Source: Chloroflexota bacterium
GTDB lineage: Bacteria; Chloroflexota; Anaerolineae; Anaerolineales; Villigracilaceae
NCBI GenBank assembly: GCA_016234485.1
Contig: JACRBL010000017.1
Coordinates: 1 to 64,000, forward strand
Reading direction: 5' to 3'
Length of the DNA: 64,000 nt
The translations under genes and the position numbers were made by a program. A model generated the notes under the pieces. The model saw nothing but the letters and a program-made list of their open reading frames with translations. It searched no databases and was not told where the DNA came from. Below are positions 15,095-26,767 of this stretch, piece after piece (the first letter of the stretch is position 1; every line of letters starts with the position of its first letter).

Positions 15095-16177
15095 TCAACT
15101 GTTCAACGCCCGCACAAAAGATTCGACCATCTTCTCGATGTTGATTTCCTCGCTGACAATCCGCAGGGACTCTTCCCCCATCCTGCGGAGTCGACTCACA
15201 TCCGAAAGCGCCTCGCGCGTGACCTGAATCAGCGCTCCGTAATCCTCGGGCGGAATCTGCCACCCGTTCCCCGCGCGGACGAGATCATCCTGCGTCCCGT
15301 CGCCTTTCGCTACGATGACAGGAAGTCCGTGCGCCATCGCTTCCTGTACGGCGAGTCCGCCCGTGCCAGGTAGGACGAAGAGATCGGCCTGCGCGAAGTA
15401 CGGCGTCAACTCCGCTCCATGCTTCGCCCCGACAAATTCCGCTGCGGGGTAGACGTCCTTCGCCAGCGCTTCCAGTTTCTCCCGTTCCGGCCCATCGCCA
15501 ACGATGACGAGGCTCGGCTTCAATTCCAACTCAGCGCAACAACGCAACAACCAGTCTACGCGTTTGCGGGCTTGTAATCTTCCCACAAAAATGATTGCGG
15601 GTTTAACGTTTAACGTTGAACGTTCAATGTTAAACGTTGGGCGCGAAGCAACAGAGTTGTGCGCCACAAAAATTTTCTCGCGTGGAAAGCCGAGCGCGGC
15701 ATACTCGTCTGCGCCGCGTCGACTGTAGGAAATCATGACATCAAATTGATTTACAAAGCGCGACCAAATCATCTTCCCAGACCGAGCAGGCGCTCCCAAT
15801 CCCCAGCCGATAACCTTTCTCCCGCGGGCGTGCATCCACTTCACAGCGGACGAGGTCGCGAGGTAGCGCGGATTTGCTTCCACGATGAGCGTGTCGGGAT
15901 TCCAATCCGCCAGCCAATTGAGTAATCCTTTTTGATGGCAAAGATAAAACGCGCCGCCAAACAAGTGAAGGTTCTCTCCTAATTTGTAATTCGCAATTTT
16001 TAATTCTCCCGTCTTGACGCTTTCCTCCTTCCGCGCCATCCCCGCGAAGAGACTCATTCCTCCTTCGCACGATCCCGCCAGCAAATCAAAAAACGGGGCG
16101 CGGTAACTCGGCAACACGCGCTGCTGCAATCCAAGCCGACCCGAAAATTTACCGATTACCAATTTACCAATCTCCAC
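15095..16177 (-). CDS. Glycosyltransferase family 4 protein (GT-B)
   Basis: About 360 aa from a GTG immediately after the previous stop codon. The real domain starts at LGLQQRVLPSYRAPFFD. The first 13 residues (MEIGKLVIGKFSG) merely translate a TTGGTAAATTGG-type repeat. The C-terminal half has AIIFVGRLQARKRVDWLL, VIVGDGPEREKLEALA and the nucleotide-sugar motif ADLFVLPGTGGLAVQEAMAHGLPVI. A second repeat inserts RPTFNIERSTLNVKP just before the C-terminal domain, in the interdomain linker. It transfers a sugar to an unknown acceptor. Confidence 0.88.
   Translation of the reverse strand: MEIGKLVIGKFSGRLGLQQRVLPSYRAPFFDLLAGSCEGGMSLFAGMARKEESVKTGELKIANYKLGENLHLFGGAFYLCHQKGLLNWLADWNPDTLIVEANPRYLATSSAVKWMHARGRKVIGWGLGAPARSGKMIWSRFVNQFDVMISYSRRGADEYAALGFPREKIFVAHNSVASRPTFNIERSTLNVKPAIIFVGRLQARKRVDWLLRCCAELELKPSLVIVGDGPEREKLEALAKDVYPAAEFVGAKHGAELTPYFAQADLFVLPGTGGLAVQEAMAHGLPVIVAKGDGTQDDLVRAGNGWQIPPEDYGALIQVTREALSDVSRLRRMGEESLRIVSEEINIEKMVESFVRALNS
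15602..15640. repeat. In-frame AACGTT-family repeat within the glycosyltransferase
   Basis: TTTAACGTTTAACGTTGAA followed by CGTTCAATGTTAAACGTT: a palindromic run that keeps the frame and encodes a linker between the two GT-B domains. Confidence 0.8.
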
Positions 16178-16603
16178 TCATCCAACATGCGGCGCGGCGT
16201 ACGCGGGCGACTTATGCACATGCACCACCTTCCACGCTCCATCCACTTTGACGATGACGCGCGTCTCGTTGTGCGAAGCGACCTTCACCCCCTCTGCCGT
16301 GGAAGCGCTGACCAACAACGTGTAACTCGCAATTGCACAATCGCCGTAACGCTGAATATGTAAATTCGCGAGATCGAACCGCGTTTTTGCCTTCTCGCCT
16401 TTTGCCTCGGCGCCGAAGACCGTCCCGCGCTCGGCGTTGGCGGTCATCATAAATTCATGGAAGGGCAGGCCGTCAATCCGATGCGGCGTGACCCACCACT
16501 CGTAAAGCGTCAGCTCGGGCGAGGTGGTTTCGTGATAACTCGCCACGTCATTTTCGTTGATGCCTTGCAAATGCTTTCGCAGGAAAACTTCAATCTCATC
16601 CAT
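16178..16603 (-). CDS. NTF2-like / DUF4440 (CaMKII association-like) protein
   Basis: 141 aa. A single alpha+beta cone domain: EVFLRKHLQGINENDVASYHETTSPELTLYEWW, then LANLHIQRYGDCAIASYTLLV, and the closing strand TRVIVKVDGAWKVVHVHKSP. It has the pattern of SnoaL/DUF4440 proteins, which may be small enzymes or ligand binders. Its stop codon abuts the GTG of the GT4 gene, and it begins 13 bp after the other glycosyltransferase, so the three genes likely form one transcript. Confidence 0.8.
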   Translation of the reverse strand: MDEIEVFLRKHLQGINENDVASYHETTSPELTLYEWWVTPHRIDGLPFHEFMMTANAERGTVFGAEAKGEKAKTRFDLANLHIQRYGDCAIASYTLLVSASTAEGVKVASHNETRVIVKVDGAWKVVHVHKSPAYAAPHVG

Positions 16604-16616
16604 CTTCTTTCCTCTT

Positions 16617-17630
16617 TCATCTTTCGTCGAGAAGAACCTTCAAATACGCGTTCACCATTCCATCCACCCCCAGCGCGGACTCGGCTCGCGCCCGCGCGGC
16701 CTTGCGGAAACGCGGTTGGTCGCGCAGGACTTCGGTCACGGTCTCGGCCAGGGCGGGGACGTCCGGCGTCTGCAATTTCCACGGGTCGGCGCCATACGGG
16801 ACGATGACTCCCGCCTCGTCGCTGACCAGTTCGCGCAGTGAGCCGCTGTCAAACCCGACCACGGGCAACCCGCACGCCAAAGACTCGATCACCGAGTTGG
16901 GACAGGGCGGGTTCACTTCCGCCGAATACAAAAAATGAGACGACCGCGCCTGAAATGGGATTTGCTCGCGCGGCAACGTGCCAAGAAAATTCACGGGGAC
17001 ATTGCTTACTTGCTTCACTTTATGCTGGGTCGCTTCATCCACGCCGCCCGCGACGACGATCTCCACATTTTGTTTTTCAGATAATATTTCCGCCAGTGAG
17101 ACGGCATGGAAGAGACCGCTGTCCAAGCCGCCTTTGAGATTCCCCTCCAGCAACAGAATGCGGACGCGGTCGGTCGGACGTTCGTGCGCGCCATCGGGAG
17201 AATACGATTGCAAGTCCACGCCGTTGAGGATGACCGTCGCGGGGACGCGCGCCGCGCCGTACCAATCTTCCCACCATTGGCGGATGAATTGACTCTGGTA
17301 CACGACGCGATCCGCGAAATGCTTGCGGATAAACGTCAGCGCCCAATTGCCGTACTCCGCGCGCACCGTGTAGCGGACTCCCGTCCAACGGACGCGTTGC
17401 ACCCAGTTGACGCCATCCAGCCGTTGGACGATGCGCGTCCCTGCGCTTTTTGCCCTCCGCAACGGAAGCAGGTTACGCGTCCCGGCAAGAACGAGGATCG
17501 CGTCGGCGGGCTGGCTGGGATCGTTAGTCGTCTCGATGCCACGCGCCGCGAGTCCCGCCTCAAATTTAAGTCGAAAGGATGCGACGCCGCCCGTCCCTTC
17601 CACGCGCGGAAAGATACAAATTTTAGGCAT
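16617..17630 (-). CDS. Glycosyltransferase, GT-B fold
   Basis: 337 aa starting at MPKICIFPRVEGTGGVASF, where the usual N-terminal glycine loop (GTGG) appears; the longer frame is spacer repeat. The C-terminal part holds VILNGVDLQSY, RILLLEGNLKGGLDSG, VNFLGTLPREQIP and EVNPPCPNSVIESLACGLPVVGFDSGSLREL, the E-x7-E region of GT4-like enzymes. First gene of a three-gene set with the NTF2-like and GT4 genes. Probably acts on a cell-surface glycan. Divergent from the deoxynucleoside kinase. Confidence 0.88.
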   Translation of the reverse strand: MPKICIFPRVEGTGGVASFRLKFEAGLAARGIETTNDPSQPADAILVLAGTRNLLPLRRAKSAGTRIVQRLDGVNWVQRVRWTGVRYTVRAEYGNWALTFIRKHFADRVVYQSQFIRQWWEDWYGAARVPATVILNGVDLQSYSPDGAHERPTDRVRILLLEGNLKGGLDSGLFHAVSLAEILSEKQNVEIVVAGGVDEATQHKVKQVSNVPVNFLGTLPREQIPFQARSSHFLYSAEVNPPCPNSVIESLACGLPVVGFDSGSLRELVSDEAGVIVPYGADPWKLQTPDVPALAETVTEVLRDQPRFRKAARARAESALGVDGMVNAYLKVLLDER

Positions 17631-17737
17631 AAGGCAATTATAAAGTACACAACCTCCCACGGAACACGCAATACGCAACACGCTCTTCATCCCTACTTTC
17701 ATGGTATCCTTGCCCCATCCCACCCTGCGGAGAAAAA

Positions 17738-18373
17738 ATGTACGTTGCGATCGAAGGAGTCATCGGCGTCGGCAAGACCACGCTGGCGCGTCTGCTACAA
17801 CCCGCGTTCGACGCGGACATCCTGCTTGAAGTGTTCGAGGAAAATCCTTTCCTCTCTGATTTCTACGGCGACCGTGCGCGCTACGCCTTTCAGACTCAAA
17901 TTTTCTTTTTGCTCTCGCGCTATCACCAACAACGCCGCGGCGTAAGCGAAGTGGTGAAGGCGGGCAAAAGCCTGCTCTCCGATTACACCTTCGCCAAAGA
18001 CGCGCTCTTCGCCCGCATTAACCTGCAAGGCGACGAGTTGGACATGTACCATCGCGTCCACGAAGCGCTGGCCGAGAAGATTCCGCTCCCCGATTTGCTG
18101 GTGTACCTGCGGGCCGACACCGACGTGTTAATGCAACGCATCGCCCAGCGCGACCGTTCGTACGAACGCAACATGGAGCGCGGCTACATTGACGAACTCA
18201 ACCGCGCCTATGATGATTTTTTCGCACACCCCTACGACCACACGCCCATTCTCATCATAGATACGAACCACATCAACATCGTGCAAAATCCCGACGATTT
18301 AAAAATGGTTGAAAACAAGATCCGCGAAACCCTGGGCATCGCCCCCTTCCAACCCAGTTTGCCGATGAAGTAA
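17738..18373 (+). CDS. Deoxynucleoside kinase family protein
   Basis: 211 aa. P-loop EGVIGVGKTTLA, base-contact and catalytic-Glu region LLEVFEENPFLSDFYGD, the Q-x-F helix FQTQIFFLLSRYHQQ, the DRS-like segment SLLSDYTFAKDALFA, and lid RDRSYERNME. It phosphorylates deoxynucleosides (deoxyadenosine or deoxyguanosine in bacterial relatives) for salvage. GGAG precedes the ATG. It is co-directional with the nucleotidyltransferase-like gene, with a palindromic repeat between them. Confidence 0.92.
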   Translation: MYVAIEGVIGVGKTTLARLLQPAFDADILLEVFEENPFLSDFYGDRARYAFQTQIFFLLSRYHQQRRGVSEVVKAGKSLLSDYTFAKDALFARINLQGDELDMYHRVHEALAEKIPLPDLLVYLRADTDVLMQRIAQRDRSYERNMERGYIDELNRAYDDFFAHPYDHTPILIIDTNHINIVQNPDDLKMVENKIRETLGIAPFQPSLPMK

Positions 18374-18377
18374 GAGG

Positions 18378-18426
18378 ATGCGTCGCACTTCACCGCCAGG
18401 AGAATCCCTTCGGCAAGGTGCGACGC
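18378..18426. repeat. Interrupted palindrome with TGCGTCGCAC arms
   Basis: GCGTCGCACTTCACC pairs with GGTGCGACGC across a short internal hairpin (AGAATCCCTTCGG). It fills the gap before the next gene. Confidence 0.75.
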
Positions 18427-18451
18427 ACTCGTGTAAATATTTGGAGCACTC

Positions 18452-19474
18452 ATGCGCGTCACCCGCGAAACACTCATCCGCCTCGCCAAAGAAAATGCCA
18501 AGACCCGCGCCTTCGACAACAAGGACATCGTGGCGGCCTACCTGATCGGGTCACTCATCAACAACGAGCAGGAGCCATTCCTCGGCGGCCTCACCGACAT
18601 TGACCTCGTCTTCGTCACCGCGGGCAAAGCCCCGCGCACGCGCGAGATCGTCAAACTCACGGGCGACTTCCACCTCGACATCACCTACCACGCCCGCGCC
18701 GAATACAATCCGCCGCGTGAATTAAGAGTGAACCCCTGGCTCGGCCCCGAAATCTACAACCCGATGTTGCTCTACGAACGCGAAAAATTCTTCGACTTTA
18801 TCCAGGCCGCGGTGCGCGGCGGCTTCGAGTTCAACGGCCCTGCGCTCACGCTCCAACGCTGTCGCACGCTCCTCGCCCACGGCCGCGGTTGCTGGACCGA
18901 CCTGCTCGAAGTGGACCGCATGGCGAAAATCGAGCCGAAGGAAGTGGCGCATTATCTCAAGGCCATCTACCACGCCGTTTGTGCGGTGGCGGAATTAAAT
19001 GGGAATCCCCTCGCCGAGCGCCGACTTATGCTCGACTTCCCGACACGCGCCGCGCAGGCCGATCGTCCGCAAATGGCGGCGGGGCTCGCGGGACTTTTGG
19101 GCGGGCCGCGCCTCGCGAGCGGAATCTCCACCGACTGGTTGGACGCCTGGCAAAAAGACTATCTCGCCGCGGCCGCCAACGGCAAAGCGGACGCGCGCAT
19201 CCACGCCTCACGCGTCAACTATTACCGCAAGGCCTTCGACGCGATGGACGGCCTCTCGGCCCTCTGGCCCCTGCTCCACACGTGGACATTATCCGCGCTG
19301 GTTTTATCTCCCGCACAATCGAAAGATTGGCAAGCCGCGATGAGCCAGCTCGGCCTGATGGGAGAGTCCTTCGCCGAAAAGGTGCAGGGCGTGGATCAGT
19401 TTATGGACGAGGTGGAAATTCTGCTGGATGAAATCGCCTCCGCCAACGGGCTGGAGACTTCGACTAGTTTGTAA
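18452..19474 (+). CDS. Nucleotidyltransferase-domain protein, uncharacterised
   Basis: 340 aa. The N-terminal 110 residues have a minimal nucleotidyltransferase pattern: AAYLIGSLINNEQEPFLGGLTDIDLVFV (G-S...D-x-D) and a third acidic strand DFHLDITYH. The remaining 230 residues are helical and resemble the helical substrate domains of aminoglycoside-type or KNTase-like enzymes (HYLKAIYHAVCAVAELNG). Substrate unknown. It ends in a repeat that begins the gene-free region. Confidence 0.65.
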   Translation: MRVTRETLIRLAKENAKTRAFDNKDIVAAYLIGSLINNEQEPFLGGLTDIDLVFVTAGKAPRTREIVKLTGDFHLDITYHARAEYNPPRELRVNPWLGPEIYNPMLLYEREKFFDFIQAAVRGGFEFNGPALTLQRCRTLLAHGRGCWTDLLEVDRMAKIEPKEVAHYLKAIYHAVCAVAELNGNPLAERRLMLDFPTRAAQADRPQMAAGLAGLLGGPRLASGISTDWLDAWQKDYLAAAANGKADARIHASRVNYYRKAFDAMDGLSALWPLLHTWTLSALVLSPAQSKDWQAAMSQLGLMGESFAEKVQGVDQFMDEVEILLDEIASANGLETSTSL

Positions 19475-19510
19475 CGGCTCTGCGAAGCGCCCTGTAAGGG
19501 TCAGCCGTTG
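19473..19510. repeat. Interrupted palindrome AACGGCTCTG...CAGCCGTT
   Basis: AACGGCT and AGCCGTT arms enclose a smaller GCGCCCTGTAAGGG hairpin. It overlaps the stop codon of the preceding gene. Confidence 0.7.
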
Positions 19511-19585
19511 GGGAGTAGGGGAACAAAGGGCAAATTGTCTATATCTATCTTCTATTTCTATACGAACCACCCCCATATTTAGGGC

Positions 19586-19961
19586 TGTGGAAAACAGGTG
19601 GAAATACTCCTTTTTCTCTTTTTTGTGGATAACTCGCGGAAAACTGTGGATAAATGCCTCTCAGTGTGGACAAACGCCCCCCGAAGCAGGAATCCGCCCA
19701 AAGGTCGGGGTGGACGCGACCGCCAAATATGGGGGGAGTCTGCGAAGGCATCCAAAATGTGGAAGGAGGTGAGAGGTCGCTTAATTTGTCCTGCTTTATC
19801 CCGTATCTTTCCACATTTGGGTGTTGGCGAAATTTTTAAAGTTCCTCCGTGGATTTGGGGGTGAGATAAAAAAAAGCCCCACCAATGGGGGCTAAACGGG
19901 GTTGTCCACAGTTTCCACAGGGCCTACTGAGACTACTAAAGATACCAATTAATATATATAC
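19586..19961. other. Candidate chromosomal replication origin (oriC)
   Basis: This 560-bp gene-free region holds an ordered set of DnaA boxes. TGTGGAAAA is at 19586, TGTGGATAA (perfect 9-mer) at 19624 and 19645, and TGTGGACAA at 19665; the last three are same-strand and 20-21 bp apart. TTGTCCACA (19902) is immediately followed by GTTTCCACA (19911). An inverted pair CCAAAATGTGGAAG and CTTTCCACATTTGG lies at 19752 and 19807. An AT-rich stretch (AATTAATATATATAC, 19947-19961) could be the unwinding element. Two parS-like sites lie 9-10 kb away. dnaA is not in the window, and the flanking genes converge on the region, which is unusual. Confidence 0.65.
19868..19893 (-). terminator. Second terminator downstream of leuS
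   Basis: GCCCC-ATTGGT-GGGGC followed by eight Ts on the minus strand. It lies within the candidate origin, beyond the first leuS terminator, and would protect the DnaA-box array from leuS transcription. Confidence 0.8.
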
Positions 19962-19982
19962 CCTGTATAGATTGGGAGGGAC

Positions 19983-20019
19983 AAAAAGCCCCCGAGCAGA
20001 TGCTTATTGGGGGCTTTGA
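19983..20019 (-). terminator. Terminator of leuS
   Basis: AAAGCCCCC pairs with GGGGGCTTT around a 13-nt loop, followed by T-run, 16 bp behind the leuS stop codon. Confidence 0.88.
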
Positions 20020-20035
20020 CAATCAAACTATTCGA

Positions 20036-23005
<2,970 letters not shown>

Positions 23006-23240
23006 TCTTACCTCATTGAATTTAGTTTCAAGTTTCACGTTCCAGATTTCAAGTTTTCACTTGACTTTCGACATTTGACCTTCGACCTCAGCCTCAGGCA
23101 GGAGGCGCGCGGCAAGCAGACCATCTTCCGCAAGAAGGCAGGACACCATCCAACAACTAAATTTCAATCTTCGATTCATACGAGCCTCCTTTCATCAATT
23201 GCTCCCTCTCCCTGAATAGGGATAGGGTCGGGGTGAGGGT
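23006..23240. repeat. Repeat-rich leader segment between the T-box and leuS
   Basis: No gene is seen. 23025-23095 holds degenerate TTTCAAGTT/TTCGACATTTGACC units. 23203-23240 holds CCCTCTCCCTGAATAGGG and GGGTCGGGGTGAGGG, a family also found in the PBP-like gene at 37875. All of it lies in the untranslated leader of leuS. Confidence 0.7.
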
Positions 23241-23244
23241 AAAA

Positions 23245-23600
23245 AAACAAAAAATCCTTCATCCACTCAGGGACGAAGGACTCATGTCGCTCCGCGGTAC
23301 CACCCGGATTCGTCTTCTAGTCATTTGTCTTCTAGTCTACTAGTCAGGATTGACTAGCGACAAGTGGACGAGCGACTAGTAGACGCTCTCGATTTGCTAT
23401 AACGGGCAACCCGTCGCCGACTACCGTAGGTCGGACTGGCAGCCCGACTTACCTTCACCAGCGCAGTCTCTCTTTCGAGTGGACAGGCGAGTTCAGTCCG
23501 CGTATTCCCGTTGGATACAAATGAAGGGCTTCCACCTCGCTCTCCCTTCTCGCTGACGGGATGACCTACTACTCCTGCCGTGACTTTTGATTTTGAATAA
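23245..23600 (-). promoter_or_regulatory. T-box leader (leucine specifier) of leuS
   Basis: On the minus strand, stem I contains the GGAGAGCGAGGTGGAAGCCC pattern and a specifier loop GAACTCGCC with Leu codon CTC. The antiterminator bulge CGGGTGGTACCGCGG is close to the T-box consensus. The terminator AGTCCTTCGTCC...GGATGAAGGATTTTTT follows (23250-23282). Uncharged tRNA-Leu(GAG) should favour readthrough into leuS. Between stem I and the antiterminator, 23310-23395 carries a palindromic repeat of GACTAGTAGAC units. The leader is separated from leuS by about 240 bp. Confidence 0.92.
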
Positions 23601-23622
23601 CGCAAGTCTCAGACTTGCGTTA
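23598..23622. repeat. Perfect palindrome TAACGCAAGTCT...AGACTTGCGTTA
   Basis: 12-bp arms around one base, at the very 5' end of the T-box transcript. Same family as the palindrome at 7539-7556. Confidence 0.85.
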
Positions 23623-23632
23623 CATTTTTCGC

Positions 23633-23641
23633 ATTATAGCA
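23633..23641 (-). promoter_or_regulatory. Extended -10 promoter of the leuS T-box transcript
   Basis: TGCTATAAT on the minus strand (perfect TATAAT with a TGn extension). No clear -35. Transcription would begin near 23626. Confidence 0.6.
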
Positions 23642-23682
23642 CAAGAGCGACCAGCCTTTTCTGCCGATCGCTCTCGCTCGTG

Positions 23683-23755
23683 TGGACCCAGGGGGATTCG
23701 AACCCCCGACCTTCTCAATGCCATTGAGACGCGCTCCCAACTGCGCTATGGGCCC
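23683..23755 (-). tRNA. tRNA-Ala(GGC)
   Basis: Acceptor GGGCCCA/TGGGTCC, D arm GCGCAGTTGGGAGCGC, anticodon stem-loop TCTCA-ATGGCAT-TGAGA (anticodon GGC), T arm GGGGGTTCGAATCCCCC, discriminator A. CCA is not encoded. Second of two tandem Ala tRNAs. Confidence 0.97.
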
Positions 23756-23772
23756 TTGGTCGGATTTTGTGA

Positions 23773-23810
23773 GCAGTGAACTTGCTGGCTTTGTATCCAC
23801 TGTTCACTGC
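23773..23810. repeat. Inverted repeat between the two tRNA-Ala genes
   Basis: GCAGTGAAC and GTTCACTGC arms enclose 20 nt. It occupies the whole spacer and may act as a processing or terminator-like structure. Confidence 0.7.
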
Positions 23811-23814
23811 CTAG

Positions 23815-23887
23815 TGGACCTGAGGGGATTCGAACCCCTGACCTCCTCAGTGCGATTGAGGCGCGCTCCCAACTGCGCTACAGGCCC
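23815..23887 (-). tRNA. tRNA-Ala(CGC)
   Basis: Acceptor GGGCCTG/CAGGTCC, D arm as in its neighbour, anticodon stem-loop CCTCA-ATCGCAC-TGAGG (anticodon CGC), T arm AGGGGTTCGAATCCCCT, discriminator A. First of two tandem Ala tRNAs transcribed from one promoter. Confidence 0.97.
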
Positions 23888-23905
23888 AGATTCAAGGCGA
23901 GGGGC

Positions 23906-23934
23906 ATTTTACTTGAGGCAGAGGGCGATGTCAA
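23906..23934 (-). promoter_or_regulatory. Promoter of the tRNA-Ala pair
   Basis: A perfect TTGACA (plus 23929-23934), a 17-bp spacer and TAAAAT (plus 23906-23911), about 18 bp upstream of the first tRNA. Confidence 0.85.
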
Positions 23935-23968
23935 GCAAACTTTCGACGAGTTTTCGCCCAGCAGTTCT

Positions 23969-24005
23969 CCCGTTTGTTCAGCAGTTGAACTGCTGAACGA
24001 ACGGG
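23969..24005. repeat. Palindrome CCCGTTTGTTCAGCAGTT
   Basis: Near-perfect 18-bp arms around one base. Related arms (CTCCCGCAGTT) lie at 28232-28254. It sits behind the glgC stop codon. Confidence 0.85.
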
Positions 24006-24017
24006 ATGAGCGGGGAA

Positions 24018-25277
<1,260 letters not shown>

Positions 25278-25305
25278 GGCGACTCCTCGATGAAAGTGGA
25301 TTGAA

Positions 25306-25413
25306 TTACTTTTTGTGCTTTGCGCCGTTTCTTATTTTCGAGCCGATAAACACGAATGGGTAGGCGAGCAGGATGAGCGTATCCATCAGGAGGAAGAAGA
25401 GTTGAAGTTTCAT
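25306..25413 (-). CDS. Small single-helix membrane protein, 35 aa
   Basis: MKLQLFFLLMDTLILLAYPF starts at 25413 behind AAGGAGAACC. One membrane helix, then a short basic tail (SKIRNGAKHKK). 28 bp upstream of glgC on the same strand. Role unknown. The longer frame upstream has no ribosome binding site. Confidence 0.55.
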   Translation of the reverse strand: MKLQLFFLLMDTLILLAYPFVFIGSKIRNGAKHKK

Positions 25414-25523
25414 GAGAGGTTCTCCTTCTCGATCGCGGAAATGGAACTTAATGTAAATGAGCGTCGTATTCATTGCCATTATACTTACTGCGTTACTTGA
25501 ATGCAAACCTTGTCGGAGGAATG

Positions 25524-26003
25524 ATGAGACATTTTTTTATAACACTGGTTACAGTTTTGTCGCTCTGTATTGCTGCGGGGTGTAATTCTGCGGCGCAGGA
25601 ATTGCCCGCAGAAGTTTCCCAATCCGCGCAAGACGCCTCTTGCAGGCAAACGATTCAAAAACTGTATTCGCTTGAAACGTACTGCCCCAATAACCTGGAA
25701 GCATTACGTCAACTATACACGGAAAATTTTGTTCAATACTATCAACCATCGCTGGATCGCTGTAATGATGACATAAGCAGTTACAGGATCGTCTCTTTGC
25801 TCTCTCAAAATGATGCCGATTTCCCCCATATCTATAATCCCTATCCAGCCAGCGCGCCTGATACGCTGGTTTATTATGCGGTAGTTGAAATCGAAATGAA
25901 ATCGGTGGGGAGGCCAGTTCCCAGCCCTGCGTCTTTGTGGTTATCTATGCGGGTTGACGAATCTGGCGATTGTAAGGTGGATCAAATTTCAGGCGGAGGG
26001 TAA
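25524..26003 (+). CDS. Small lipoprotein, unknown
   Basis: 159 aa from the second of two adjacent ATGs, placed best for GGAGGA (25515-25520). A lipoprotein signal peptide (MRHFFITLVTVLSLCIAAGC) is followed by a globular region with four further Cys (DASCRQTI, ETYCPN, LDRCND, SGDCKV) that could form two disulfides. The centre (FVQYYQPSLDRCNDDISSYRIVSLL) has an NTF2-like feel. Lower GC than its neighbours. No family recognised. Confidence 0.7.
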   Translation: MRHFFITLVTVLSLCIAAGCNSAAQELPAEVSQSAQDASCRQTIQKLYSLETYCPNNLEALRQLYTENFVQYYQPSLDRCNDDISSYRIVSLLSQNDADFPHIYNPYPASAPDTLVYYAVVEIEMKSVGRPVPSPASLWLSMRVDESGDCKVDQISGGG

Positions 26004-26061
26004 GAAAAGGAAACCAGCCGCTAAAGTGTTTTCGCCGAACGATCGTATTAAACCTTCGGGT

Positions 26062-26730
26062 CTACAACTCTTCTCTGACTCTTTTGCCGTCCCGTTTGAT
26101 GATGTAGGCAGGGACGCCGACCACGGTGCAGTTGGGCGGCACATCTTTTAGCACCACGGCGTTTGCCCCAATGAAGGAATTGTCACCCACGGTGATATCG
26201 CCCAAAACTTTCGCGCCCACGCCGATATGGACGTTATCTCCAATGACAGGGTATTTGCCGATATCCGAGTAACCGATCACCACATGTTGATTGATCCAGC
26301 AATTTTTACCGATGCGTTTGGCGGTGATGCCCGTGCCATATCCGTGCTGGATGAAGAGTCCCTCGTCAATGAAATCGGAGCGGATATACAGGAGCGGTAA
26401 GGGTTTGTAAAACAAGATGGCGAATTCCAGAACGAATCGACTGGAAAGGCGGTATTCCCTTTTGATGCGGTAGTAAAACAGGTTGCGAAACTCTTCAAAT
26501 TTCCACAACAGCCAAATCAGTTCCATCCATGCGGGCCTCTTTTTTTCGAGGCGTTCGGGATAATCAATTTCCAGCCAGCGCGTAATATCTTTTTCAATGA
26601 CCGAACGAACGCTGGATGTCAGGAAAAGGTAAATATGCAGAAATCCACGAGGAAATTGGAGCGCGTAGAGGAGCTTATTAACTATCCGGTAAGTTTTGGA
26701 TTTTGAAAATTTTATGCGTTCACTATTCAT
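26062..26730 (-). CDS. Serine O-acetyltransferase-like hexapeptide acyltransferase
   Basis: 222 aa. The C-terminal half is a left-handed beta helix (IRSDFIDEGLFIQHGYGTGI, IGKNCWINQHVVIGYSD, VIGDNVHIGVGAKVLGDI, IGANAVVLKDVPPNCTVVGVPA) like CysE and other LbetaH acyltransferases. The His-Gly-x-Gly in IQHGYGTGI matches the catalytic HGTGI region with altered spacing. The helical N-terminal part (residues 1-110) is longer than in maltose acetyltransferases. It may O-acetylate a surface sugar or serine. Lower GC than folP next to it. Confidence 0.82.
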   Translation of the reverse strand: MNSERIKFSKSKTYRIVNKLLYALQFPRGFLHIYLFLTSSVRSVIEKDITRWLEIDYPERLEKKRPAWMELIWLLWKFEEFRNLFYYRIKREYRLSSRFVLEFAILFYKPLPLLYIRSDFIDEGLFIQHGYGTGITAKRIGKNCWINQHVVIGYSDIGKYPVIGDNVHIGVGAKVLGDITVGDNSFIGANAVVLKDVPPNCTVVGVPAYIIKRDGKRVREEL

Positions 26731-26767
26731 ATCGGCTCATCGAAAGTCAGGCTTGCTTGGGCGCTGA

